Shown here piece after piece: positions 20,501 through 28,011 of a stretch of 64,000 bases of DNA (the stretch's first letter is position 1; each line of letters starts with the position of its first letter). The notes beneath the pieces were generated by a model, which did not search any database, had not been told where the DNA came from, and saw nothing but the letters and a program-made list of their open reading frames with translations. Where the stretch lies: assembly GCF_008933165.1 (NCBI RefSeq), contig NZ_WBVQ01000002.1, positions 891,569 through 955,568 on the forward strand, written 5' to 3'. The position numbers and the translations under genes were made by a program. The stretch is from Phaeocystidibacter marisrubri. Lineage in GTDB: Bacteria > Bacteroidota > Bacteroidia > Flavobacteriales > Schleiferiaceae.

Positions 20501-23500
20501 GTTAAAGGCCTCAAGCGAGCGAGCTATCAGCTTATTCTTCAAGAAGAGTATGTAGAAACTCCAACGTTTAATGGTTACACTCAAAATTGGGTGACCATGA
20601 GTGTGAGTACATATGACTACAAGTACTACTCTTGGAACAACCAAGACCTAACAGGTAAACCTCAAGGTCAAATTGATCATTCCGAAGAGGTCAATTGGTC
20701 AAGTGTTTCAGAAGGAGCTTGTATCTTCCCTGAATTATATGCGACGGATTTTTACTCCCACCTCGATGCCTCAAATTACTTTGCTGCGACGGGCTACCGA
20801 TATTTCTATAACGACTATGGCAATGTTGTTCGCGCGGAAAAGAATGGAACAAATGAGACGTTTTCCAGAGTTCAAGTGAGCGCTGGATATGACTATCTCC
20901 CCGATCCAGAGAGTCAACCCGTTCCTGTTGATAGATGGGATTATAATCCCACTTACTTTGCAGACATCATTGTCCTTACCGACTACTACACGCCTGGACC
21001 TACAACATATAATCGCAAAGGAGTCGCTTCAAGACAACGCGTATTTACCACAAGTACAGCTCTTAGTAATCTTCGGAGAGTAACTGAATATGACTTGCTT
21101 GCCAATGGTAAAACGGTTGGACAAGTGAAACGATTCCTTGATCAGCAAACCACCATTGAAGAAAGTACTTCGTTCACCTTTGACAGTTACGGAAACACCA
21201 CCCAAATTGACTTACCTGTAACTGCGGAAGGTGATGAATACCAAATCAATATCACGTATGAATCAACCCAGCATCAATACCCTACTAGAGTTCGTAAACA
21301 AATCACGGACAACAACAGTATAAACTTTGATGAAAGTGCGTACTTTAACTATGACCTAGTTACAGGACTTCTTCAGAAGAAACTAGATGTTAACGGACTA
21401 CCGATGGAATTCTATTACGATGAATTCCTACGACCAGAGTTCGTTTACGGTACACGTGAAATTGTTAATGCACCATTCACCGTTGCTTTTGAGTATTTCA
21501 ATCCTACAACATTTAATCAAAACAACGGTAGCACAGGTGAACCCGACCCACTATCAAATAACCATCTCCCTTGGGCCATTACTTCACAATATGTAGGAAC
21601 AGATGCTCCAGAATCTGACCTAGGCGATTGGATGACCCGATCTGACTACGCAGCGATTGATCCTGACATTACAAATGTGAATGTAATGTATGCTACGGGA
21701 CGAAGTAACAGTTTCACAGAGGCACAGGATGCAAATGTGGTGCGCTCTAGTGTGCTGGTAGACGGTATAGGACGCATCGTACAATCCATGCGTGAAGTTT
21801 CCAATTATGACGCCGCGGCTGGAGAAGTTTTGGATCCAGAAGGAGGTAAAGGTGGTAGCACTACAACAGGTGCGAATGTCAAAACGATTCTCTTTTCTGG
21901 AGGTTTAGAATACGACGAATGGAATCAACCTGTGATTTCCTACCAATACGGAGCACTCTCTGATCCAGCCTTTTCAGACGACTACTCGAATGTGGTTCAA
22001 CTAAAAATACTCCATGAATCATATAATGACCAAATGGCTTTTGGGTACTTTGACAAATATGGACGTGTCGTTGAATCGTACGCCAGGAATGCTTCTGGAG
22101 TAAATACTTTTACAAAATCTACTCAGACGATCACTTGGGATGCAAGCAATGGAAACGAGGATATTATGATCCATTCTGTCTTCCATGGAGATCCAACTTC
22201 ACATAGTCGCTCGTGGATTAACACCCGTGGACAAACCTACAAAATGGAAGAAGGTGATGGCTCTCAGTGGACTTCAACGGACTACACTTATGACCTACTC
22301 AACGAACTTCAAAGTGTATCAGATCCAAAGGACTTAGTCACTTCCTACACCTACGACATGTACGGAAGACTGAAAACGGAGGTACACCCCGATAAGGGCT
22401 TAATGGAGTCTTTCTATGACGCTGCTGGTAATATTGCTTCTATTGAAGTAACCAAAGCGGATGACCCTAATGCTGTCATCTCGCAAGATTTCTCTTACGC
22501 GTACAACCGATTGGTCCAAAAAACCTTTGCCGAAACCGACAATATCAATGGCGTACGAATTACCTATGGTTCCTATGACGATGGTATTAACGGCGCAGGA
22601 AGACCCGTGGAGATCCGTCAAGGAACAACCAATAGCGAATGGATTGTTGATGAATTTGCCTACGATGAATTAGGCCGCAGAGTACGCGAGCAAAGACAAA
22701 TCGCGGTTCCTATGGTTGGCGAGTACACGTTCAAAACAGACTATGTGTTTGATTCTTGGGGCCGTGTTAATCACATGCGCTATCCTGATGGCGAGGTTGT
22801 ATCTTACAATTACACCAGCGCAGGAGACTTGAAAAGCATGACCTCTTCCGCAATCTTCAATGCCAAATACGCGTCTACTTTTATTGAGGAAATTCAATAC
22901 ATCGGAAGTGCAGGGCAACGTAAAATTACTTACGGTAACGGCGTAGAACGAGAATACACCTATGACAATGTTTCCAAAATAATCTCTGGAAGCATCCTTA
23001 AAACCTCCGACTATCACTCTGGAGGTGGTAATGTTGGAATGCTATTTAAAACCTTCTCGTACAACGCATCCAACAACATTAGCTCAGTTGAAAACACTGC
23101 TCCTGGACTTTTACTTGGCTACAACAATATTGGTGGTGCTTACTCACACTCTTACACCTACGATGCTTGGAACCGACTAAAAACAGCCGATGGTACTTGG
23201 GAAGGAAGCACTACTGCTTCCGGTGACATAGAGTACTCTCTCGCGATGAATTACGGTGAGGATGGCAGAATCACGAATAAATTACAACTCGTGAATGGGA
23301 CGGCTGCTAATCCGAATCAGACGTATGACTTGGATTACACGTATGACGAATTTAGTCATCAAGTGATGTCCGTGGCCGATAATGTAACTGGAGCGAACTA
23401 TACCTTCTCCTTCGACGAGCGTGGTAACATGACGGATCGAACAAAATCACTGAATGGTCAAACCACCAAGTCACGTTTCTTATGGGATGAGGCTGATCGA

Positions 23501-25366
23501 ATGGTTGCTGCTGCAGAGCAGAATGGAGGATTAATACAACACAACCTTTACGACTACAACGGGACACGCGTAATGAAAGGGGTTGCCACCTATCAAGGCG
23601 CTTGGGTTGACAATGAACCTGTAGGAGAGGAATGGGAAGTTGCACCGTATGTGGTATACGCTGCACCTCACTATGTGTTCCAAGTGTACAATGGTAAAGT
23701 TGACGTTAGTAAACACTATTACGGGAATAACAAACGAATAAGTACCCGTATGCAACTTGAGGAACGGTATGCCCAAGGAGAAGGAATTCCGTATTTTAAC
23801 AGTTATGATCCTGACGGAGGCACACCATCTGAAGTAACTCCGAACAACAGCGTCCTAAATCAGTGGAACGATATTTCTTCGTGGTTAGAGAACGAATTCA
23901 TCAGCGCCACCTATTTCCAAGCGCTGGAACCTGTTGAATATCAAGGACCGTACAATTATCTGCACGCAGATTGTTCGCAAAATGCTGGCGTGTTCCCAAT
24001 GGGCTCCTTCCAAGACGAATTTTGTCAGTGTAGGAACAACATGGAGGATGCCATTGCCAATGGCATCGACTGTCCGCAGGCCTACCCTTCTCAATTCTGG
24101 TATCACGCAGATATAGCAGGTCATACGGAGTTTGTCACCGACTTGGCAGGCATGCCATATGAGCACTTCTTCTACCTTCCATTTGGCGAGGTAGCCGTTC
24201 ATCAGCACGCCAACAACGACGGATATTCCAACCCGTATCAGTTCTCTTCTTCCGAATTTGACGATGCCACTGGACTCATCCTCATGGGAGCGCGCTACTA
24301 TGACCCCATGTTCAGTTTATGGATGAGTGCAGATCCATTGTCTTCGTTTAGAAGTTGGCTAACTCCTTACAACTACGTAGCGAACAACCCCGTGATGTTT
24401 GTGGATCCGAGTGGGTTGTTGGAGAGTAGTATCAAGACTGGGGATGAGAATCCTGGAGACTTTCCGCCGTGTGAAGAGACAAGTCTGCAAGAGATGAGCC
24501 CTTTCCCTTTATTCTGGGCTGCTTTTTATCTAGCACTGGCAAACTATTTATCCTCTGATAGTGACGACGTGATTGTCACAGATGACGATGGTAAAGATTG
24601 GACAAGAGAAGACCTTGAGGAATTGTTGGCTCAGGCAGATGCATATAAAGAAAATCAACTCGCATTAGCATCAACTAATCCAAAATTTGTAGCCAGAGCA
24701 GAGAGTTCACTTCAAGATGATGAAGCTAAAAATTGCCCGAATTGCCCTATTCCGTCGCGCAGCTTTCTTGCGAGCAATATGCAGGAAGGCATTACTACCT
24801 ACGCCGGTGATGGAGAAGGAAACTTTGTATATTATCACCCAGATGGCACGGTCGAATTCGATGACACAGGGGATCCTGGAGATAAAATCCTATCTGAAGC
24901 AACAGGCACTGCACTTATGATTGCACCTGCAGTTCAAATCAATCAAGCTAGAACGGCACTTTCGACAGTTGATGAAGTTGTTGATGCCGCTGATGAAGGA
25001 GCTGAGTATATTGACGAAGGGATTCGAATGACGGATCAAGCTTTTGAAGCCGCTAATTCGAGTGCTAATATTGGTACTAAGTTGGAGTATGTGTTTGGCA
25101 ATGGAACAGGAACAGCCCACAACATAGATCGTTCAAGGGCTATGCTACGACAACTTGAGAGTGTAGGTATTTTTGATAATGCAGCGGGAAGGTCTTTATT
25201 GAAAAGTCATTTAGAAAGTGTTTATAGCGGCACCAAAGGAATACTGCAATCAAATGGGCGTTATTTACGTGAATCTCTTTTAATGGGACCAAACGGTGGA
25301 CTTAAAGTTGAAAGTATTTGGGAAGGGAATAGATTGATAACGGTTAAATTATTAGGAAGACCATAA
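14597..25366 (+). CDS. Giant SpvB/FG-GAP/RHS polymorphic toxin
   Basis: A 3589-residue protein with signal peptide (residues 1-26). Order of parts: N-terminal region of unknown fold to about 340; SpvB-like domain from about 345 (SFPIKLPAGRNGMSPSLAI); FG-GAP/VCBS-type calcium motifs DxNxDGxxD near 755, 851, 1511, 1601, 1688 and 1779; a TcdB/RHS-like region from about 1800; YD repeats (YTYDMYGRLKT and others) from about 2580 to 2930; the RHS core about 3169-3274 ending in DPSGL (D3270-L3274), the usual autocleavage point; and a variable C-terminus of 315 residues. The tip (about 3480-3589) has AHNIDRS (H3508, R3512) and RESLLMGPNGG (R3558) and is the probable toxin, possibly a nuclease. Overlap with the immunity-like gene is replaced by a single-base gap. 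Confidence 0.9.
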   Translation: MRTDIFSRLSAFILCFALISNDVISATQILYGGIPPRRDYVAPVQKDSDDESSSSSVSHNLSQPVRSGTIRSERFFEEVKPLSITESTVLVGKSMRDPMSNPRDDFFSFEIDPEDYTHYSHARISYSVLGVSDPNSLPKSINDNPTFGTLDIEAGDQWKKTEMVISLEELAPGKNLMRFGLPIATMMQVEVKDFQVALFTSEESTNPLNFVEETEVEDDNLFSYEAGGSELVKRYQLRDIQVPSIPTDITNVTRGAYAYRFRSSVGMGGGLVGIAIDMDKLPAGKTPKDVSTFYFNYQSRSWVPVSSDSVHVDEENGYVINYVPLQPGSQYFNGVIQTPNMPESSANLQTSLGGIQPANPGTGITTVATPSISRTGEASTSFPIKLPAGRNGMSPSLAITYNSDAGTGWLGVGWNIAVPKISVDTRWGVPTFPESYQEEVYLFNGEPLSQEGGLKGNRVDISGNETEIAERSAQAIVEFFPRRRSSWSKIERHGTSPDTYYWIVTSADQTKSYYGTRNALSSDNNSTLFDPSAADQNIVEWYLTKVIDKWGNTIEYFYDDNPLTGTGYAEIIRNSQQRTLRKIVYAGHEPSSLAGSYVVFFNSSSPKADATVNLRYGFKVSNAHRLESIIVQHGGVSLSTPGGSGSTRIRKYELTYENSSASAFKDQLTSITEKVGATESEFYTNTFSYFPSEYSFEASPYTVSYPGNTSAIGSTTSKANIFGGGLGYGYLPNFRTNNVGLDLSYQSSKETAYRSFKDVTGDGLVDLVINESDVVRYYPGYIDDATGHYQIDMSNGAVDFAGSTIDESYISKTVGTQSARVVSFGLTESTAVVAGLASNYSLTKTDRYFMDMNADGIADWVDNGDVYFARYDLGQNRMIFETNSLNTPNPIVNLNDGAPNPSFDQGQTQEVEVVRMWRAPFDGVVNISSIAHLNNLSEDDNVWVQIDHDKGTTTTVIKTETQLNKLFGTSCNVNNITVSKGDYLYFRVRNTGSPKNDFVEWNPEIAYTSGSLKDANYVNYGVFTPNSEFTLFGSSDIVLQDNEDVNINWSTWNVGPFTDDVEFLIHVTEESSSSVTVATYSHTLAHSTSATITPSDFSGTSTYFDNLLNASTPYSIPTGSQLSIKMEVKARSNVDWKSINWRPDVTVTSTSGTVEQHPAVSYRFFDEPLRFTGAVSFTGLYGSPTEVKFLPVLDPAIFSNLTTGQGTYETDFTIKTSGQYLLSYHLSIDPNLGKIVYTSNDGISIPSSYSNNKGYCDPDLLTLPSKVINDELYFEYTTDNRELAELLDDYGQVSCQLVDASICKVVGDEITFDSDVFLRNEYSHLNINVTGWGSFGWAGNNAPILRKNLKFLDPTDPSLIADRNSIENGGVGDLEAFVTTYGLDPFSQTNLYRPHMPERGEDVSNLYYSPIGQVESGELDRWKMVFSEFSSVYKDDISIGVTGTDPSLEVRVPVTTTIGNFDRTALVLTTVSNGSSVYASGSWAGLSGGGSTTYPFDEIHTNGSFGATSMMDLNGDGYPENIQVYQKTKLSWQETNSLGGYKSSSWTEFDDNSYLSRNQFSSSGGNIGFTFSSGFNSFAIQGGPGVSGLLAESEFHNGIIDFNGDGLGDFYISSATDEFVSSSNGSLRLGNGRRLTSRVNLSITGPISHSDASSISGGFSGKFPINPFSISGGQNWTKHDQTTKFILQDMNADGLPDRVTWDDNNNEWICNFNTGTTFTGTSVTYGSSGHALENSTQSDIVSFRAGGYIPLPPAGNNALLLSLNQTNVDGDAQVGSALMDMNGDGLPDLITDNKNGTINVYHNRGGKGGKLQSISNPLGGVVTLDYELVGHKYGYHERTIYNRQFIPEEEEQDIFWDMPNAKWVLSQVTVDDKFSPDDANDGYDVFNSYFLYDGGMYSRREREFIGFTRIAVHGDYLNGDNNQALSSRNNNATSPNVLTDLERIQYWTISDFETVESTDFTDRKKLEYVKGLKRASYQLILQEEYVETPTFNGYTQNWVTMSVSTYDYKYYSWNNQDLTGKPQGQIDHSEEVNWSSVSEGACIFPELYATDFYSHLDASNYFAATGYRYFYNDYGNVVRAEKNGTNETFSRVQVSAGYDYLPDPESQPVPVDRWDYNPTYFADIIVLTDYYTPGPTTYNRKGVASRQRVFTTSTALSNLRRVTEYDLLANGKTVGQVKRFLDQQTTIEESTSFTFDSYGNTTQIDLPVTAEGDEYQINITYESTQHQYPTRVRKQITDNNSINFDESAYFNYDLVTGLLQKKLDVNGLPMEFYYDEFLRPEFVYGTREIVNAPFTVAFEYFNPTTFNQNNGSTGEPDPLSNNHLPWAITSQYVGTDAPESDLGDWMTRSDYAAIDPDITNVNVMYATGRSNSFTEAQDANVVRSSVLVDGIGRIVQSMREVSNYDAAAGEVLDPEGGKGGSTTTGANVKTILFSGGLEYDEWNQPVISYQYGALSDPAFSDDYSNVVQLKILHESYNDQMAFGYFDKYGRVVESYARNASGVNTFTKSTQTITWDASNGNEDIMIHSVFHGDPTSHSRSWINTRGQTYKMEEGDGSQWTSTDYTYDLLNELQSVSDPKDLVTSYTYDMYGRLKTEVHPDKGLMESFYDAAGNIASIEVTKADDPNAVISQDFSYAYNRLVQKTFAETDNINGVRITYGSYDDGINGAGRPVEIRQGTTNSEWIVDEFAYDELGRRVREQRQIAVPMVGEYTFKTDYVFDSWGRVNHMRYPDGEVVSYNYTSAGDLKSMTSSAIFNAKYASTFIEEIQYIGSAGQRKITYGNGVEREYTYDNVSKIISGSILKTSDYHSGGGNVGMLFKTFSYNASNNISSVENTAPGLLLGYNNIGGAYSHSYTYDAWNRLKTADGTWEGSTTASGDIEYSLAMNYGEDGRITNKLQLVNGTAANPNQTYDLDYTYDEFSHQVMSVADNVTGANYTFSFDERGNMTDRTKSLNGQTTKSRFLWDEADRMVAAAEQNGGLIQHNLYDYNGTRVMKGVATYQGAWVDNEPVGEEWEVAPYVVYAAPHYVFQVYNGKVDVSKHYYGNNKRISTRMQLEERYAQGEGIPYFNSYDPDGGTPSEVTPNNSVLNQWNDISSWLENEFISATYFQALEPVEYQGPYNYLHADCSQNAGVFPMGSFQDEFCQCRNNMEDAIANGIDCPQAYPSQFWYHADIAGHTEFVTDLAGMPYEHFFYLPFGEVAVHQHANNDGYSNPYQFSSSEFDDATGLILMGARYYDPMFSLWMSADPLSSFRSWLTPYNYVANNPVMFVDPSGLLESSIKTGDENPGDFPPCEETSLQEMSPFPLFWAAFYLALANYLSSDSDDVIVTDDDGKDWTREDLEELLAQADAYKENQLALASTNPKFVARAESSLQDDEAKNCPNCPIPSRSFLASNMQEGITTYAGDGEGNFVYYHPDGTVEFDDTGDPGDKILSEATGTALMIAPAVQINQARTALSTVDEVVDAADEGAEYIDEGIRMTDQAFEAANSSANIGTKLEYVFGNGTGTAHNIDRSRAMLRQLESVGIFDNAAGRSLLKSHLESVYSGTKGILQSNGRYLRESLLMGPNGGLKVESIWEGNRLITVKLLGRP

Positions 25367-25367
25367 C

Positions 25368-25877
25368 ATGAAGCAGATTATTAAAAACAGTTACATAAAG
25401 GCGTTTAAGTTTACATCTTTCCAAGAAGCAACAACTTTTGTAAATAACCAAGATGCTAATAAACAGCTATCCATAGATGATACATTTGGAGATAACTATT
25501 ACTGTTATGTTGGTTACCATTCCCTAACAAAGGAGAAGCAATTTATTTTATCCTTTAGTAGCGATGAGAGTGATGATAGTTTGAATTTTTTGTTTTGGGA
25601 TAGTTTGTTTGTATTGGATACAGGCAATAGTATTTATTTAATAGACGAAGACCTAAACGTCAAAACATCACTTGAAATCACTACGCCATTAGTAGGGCTA
25701 TATTTAATCAATAAGGAAAAGTTGCTTGTGTTGGAAGAAGCCTATATGAGAGTGATTAATTGCAATGGTGATATTGTAAAGGCTGAATTGTTTGATCTCA
25801 TAGAAGATTTTAGTATTAAGGATAATTTTCTGTCAATTCAAACCAGCGAAGAAAATAAAGTCATAGAATTGATCTAA
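25368..25877 (+). CDS. Candidate immunity protein for the RHS toxin
   Basis: A 169-residue acidic, soluble protein starting one base after the giant toxin's stop. It has no signal peptide, no known catalytic motif, and repeated beta-strand-like stretches (NSIYLIDEDLNVKTSLEIT, GLYLINKEKLLVLEEAYMRV). The gene is visibly more AT-rich than the body of the RHS gene, as is the toxin tip, fitting a toxin-immunity cassette exchanged as a unit. Position is the main evidence: polymorphic toxin genes are followed directly by the cognate immunity gene. The family is not recognised. Confidence 0.7.
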   Translation: MKQIIKNSYIKAFKFTSFQEATTFVNNQDANKQLSIDDTFGDNYYCYVGYHSLTKEKQFILSFSSDESDDSLNFLFWDSLFVLDTGNSIYLIDEDLNVKTSLEITTPLVGLYLINKEKLLVLEEAYMRVINCNGDIVKAELFDLIEDFSIKDNFLSIQTSEENKVIELI

Positions 25878-25883
25878 CAGCAA

Positions 25884-25921
25884 AGAGGCCGTCTAAAAAG
25901 GATTTAGGCGGTCTTTTTTTT
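25884..25921 (+). terminator. Rho-independent terminator after the toxin-immunity pair
   Basis: CCGTCTAAA and TTTAGGCGG form a 9-bp stem with one G-U pair and a short loop, extended by weaker pairs, followed by eight T. It closes the T9SS protein-RHS-immunity transcription unit. Confidence 0.85.
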
Positions 25922-26195
25922 GTTTACGGATTTATACTATTCCCTCAATTCCGCAAGTCTAAAACAGACCCGTTTTTGTTCAAAGTGAATATAGAAAAAA
26001 TTGGGTAATGTGGTCATTTAGGAGGTGGCGACCATTCAGGATCTTAACCCATTGAAAATCAAATTATAGTTTCAGCGAAAATTCCGGGGCAGTGGGTAAT
26101 TCAACTGAGTTATCCCCTGTTTTTGTTTCCGAACATGCCTTAAATCGACTCTAAACGCTAGATTCACGATCAAGTGTAGTCAAATAGGAGATGGT
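25922..26195 (+). other. Non-coding stretch between the toxin locus and the IS fragment
   Basis: About 270 AT-rich bases with no gene that I can support. GGGTAATGTGGTCATTTAGG near 26003 might be what is left of an IS left end, since the transposase fragment follows, but no matching right end was found. Confidence 0.4.
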
Positions 26196-26522
26196 TTGAG
26201 GTGTAAAAAGGGTCGTAAGCCCTGTGTTAAAAGGGGTTTCCAAGCCAGCGGTAAGCAACGTATTTATTGCAAGAACTGCCGTTTAAGTCAACAACGGAAG
26301 TACGAGAGTCCAGCTTTTAGCAAGAAGATAAATAACGACATCTCTTCCCTTCTCAGAGTAGGGGTTGGAATACGTAGAATCTCAAGGTTAACGGGGGTTA
26401 CACCAAAAACAGTGATGCGCCGAATCCTTGAAATCAGCCGAACCATCACTAAACCCAAACCCGTCTTCGGTAGAGACTACGAAATGGATGAACTCTGTAC
26501 ATTCATTGGGAATAAGAACTGA
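26196..26522 (+). pseudogene. IS1-type transposase, N-terminal fragment
   Basis: Codes for 108 residues from a TTG. An N-terminal zinc ribbon (RCKKGRKPC ... YCKNCRLSQQ) and a helix-turn-helix (GVGIRRISRLTGVTPKTVMRRI) match the InsA part of IS1-family transposases. The frame ends at EMDELCTFIGNKN, exactly where the DDE catalytic domain should begin (family proteins run on as MDELWTYVGKK). The rest, about 110 residues with the catalytic residues, is missing, so this copy cannot be active. It lies between the live toxin locus and the decayed RHS module and may mark the recombination that displaced the latter. Confidence 0.75.
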
Positions 26523-26682
26523 AGATAAACTTCTCCGTTTGGTAAACTTCCCCAAAAAGGAGACAGTTCAATAACTCGCTCGCCTGTAAATGCATGAGTG
26601 GTTACAGATATTGAAGTCTTCCCCCTAAAAATCAAATCCGCAACCTCTCTTCACCTCAAATCAGCAATAACCGCATAGCTAG
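26523..26682 (+). other. Short region with no recognisable content
   Basis: About 160 bases between the IS fragment stop and the start of clear RHS homology. Neither strand shows a gene; it may be scrambled IS or RHS sequence. Confidence 0.4.
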
Positions 26683-26969
26683 CCTTCTCAATTCTGGTAT
26701 CACGCAGATATAGCAGGCCACACGGAGTATGTCACCGACTTGGCAGGCATGCCGTATGAGCACTCTTCTACCTTCCATTTGGCGAGGTAGCCGTTCATCA
26801 GCACGCCAACAACGATGGCTATTCCAACCCCTATCAGTTCTCTTCTTCTGAGTTTGATGACGCCACCGGACTCATTCTCATGGGAGCCGGGCTCAGCATT
26901 ACCGGTGATGGAGGTGTCGCAGAGGAGGTGACCGTTGGTGGTAGCCCCCCGTTTCCGTCCCTGTTCTAG
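26683..26969 (+). pseudogene. Fragment of a second RHS core, frameshifted and internally deleted
   Basis: Bases 26683-26887 align with 24086-24291 of the giant RHS gene: by eye 13 substitutions and one deleted T in 206 positions, about 93% identity. The missing T turns GAG-CAC-TTC-TTC into GAG-CAC-TCT-TCT and shifts the frame after the segment matching MPYEH. After ...GLILMGA the sequence jumps to GLSITGDGG, as if the part RYYDP...DPS had been deleted and reading resumed at the GL of DPSGL. That frame runs through GGSPP into a TAG at 26967. No start codon or upstream RHS sequence remains. Confidence 0.85.
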
Positions 26970-27358
26970 CAGGAGGAATGGCCCTAATCAGTCATGGTGT
27001 CCTAGTGACATCTACAGCAAATCATAATTTGTGGCATTCCATTGTTGATTATTATTCAGGGTCGAGCAACAGGAAAACTAGTCAACCTTCATCAAATGAA
27101 CCAACATCCGGCACACCCACAACCAGTAAAACTGATAACTCTGCGTTTTCAATAAATCGACTAAAAAGACAAATCAAAAGAAACCATGCTCCATGAGGGA
27201 TCCAAAGATTCGACAAAGCACAGGGAACCGTTAACTCACTTCAAGATGAAGTATATTTCACAGATGGATCATGGAGACATAACAACGGGTATAGGATTAC
27301 TAATAAACGAGCAAATTTATTAAGCCAAAATGGCTGGACAATCCCACAACAACAATAG
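26945..27358 (+). pseudogene. Second RHS C-terminal toxin tip, broken by a stop codon
   Basis: The frame opens at a C6 tract (26945-26950) with PPVSVPVLAGGMALISHGV, the kind of linker that follows the RHS core, one base out of frame with the core fragment. It continues over RLKRQIKRNHAP to an in-frame TGA at 27194-27196, then resumes in the same frame as GIQRFDKAQGTVNSLQDEV and ends with YFTDGSWRHNNGYRIT and LLSQNGWTIPQQQ. The last part follows the HVHFxDG...DGTWKH...LxxNGWxLP pattern that I recall from other polymorphic toxin ends. It would be a working tip but for the TGA and the lost C. The first 72 codons alone could pass for a small gene but are not one. Confidence 0.7.
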
Positions 27359-27857
27359 AATCATTCAAAGCATACTTTCTTGGAAAGAAGATGTCATTTC
27401 CAACGAAGAACGATGGAAAGCGAACAATCTTCATCTAGATGAAATAGAAGGCATGGATGCTGATGCAAGAACAACCTGGGTCGATCAAAGCATAAAATTA
27501 TTTGATTTGATGTCGCTAGATTCATTAGCAGTCCCTAGGTTAAGACTATTTCTACACATGGAATTGAATTCTTCGAATGAAGTTTTTCATCAAACAGAGA
27601 TTACACGATTGTGGATCGAAAAAAATATTAGTGATTACACCCCCCCTTCTTTGCACTACTGTTCGATTGATTATTTTAACGACTTCTATATGAAAGAGTT
27701 GAAGCCGATGTCATTGATGAACAATGAACTTATAAGGAAGTTGAAGAACAATGATATTACATGCTTTAAAAGAACCTATTTTGACGAAAGAGAGAAACTC
27801 TACTCAAGAGAACTCTATTTTTTTAGACTATCTCATGCTAGCGGCTCCATCCTTTAG
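27330..27857 (+). CDS. Candidate orphan immunity protein
   Basis: A 175-residue protein starting inside the end of the broken toxin frame (29-base overlap), as expected for a toxin-immunity pair. It is soluble, helix-rich and acidic in its first half (LHLDEIEGMDADARTTWVDQ) and has no motif I recognise. The coding frame is fully open although its toxin is dead. Retained orphan immunity genes are common at RHS loci and can protect against kin carrying the live toxin. AT content is higher than in the flanking yicC operon. Confidence 0.65.
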   Translation: MAGQSHNNNRIIQSILSWKEDVISNEERWKANNLHLDEIEGMDADARTTWVDQSIKLFDLMSLDSLAVPRLRLFLHMELNSSNEVFHQTEITRLWIEKNISDYTPPSLHYCSIDYFNDFYMKELKPMSLMNNELIRKLKNNDITCFKRTYFDEREKLYSRELYFFRLSHASGSIL

Positions 27858-27987
27858 TTCACCAACAACAGAAAAGAAGACTGATGTAAATTAAACCTTA
27901 TATACTCTAGCCATTGTTGTTTCCTCCATTTTGCAATGCCGCGAAACACCCTTTCCCCCCAACATTAGCAATGACCGCATAGAAGCC

Positions 27988-27995
27988 TATCTTTG
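27988..27995 (+). promoter_or_regulatory. Candidate -7 box (TAtcTTTG) for yicC-gmk-nadD
   Basis: Exact TAnnTTTG match, 16 bases before the yicC ATG at 28012. It also supports that start over an in-frame upstream ATG at 27931. Confidence 0.5.
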
Positions 27996-28011
27996 CACAA
28001 ATTCCACTTTG

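Noticed and set aside
26978..27196. Apparent 72-codon gene
   Set aside because: It continues in the same frame past the TGA to a natural end with polymorphic-toxin-like sequence, and its upstream frame links to the RHS core at a C6 tract, so it is part of a broken toxin tip.
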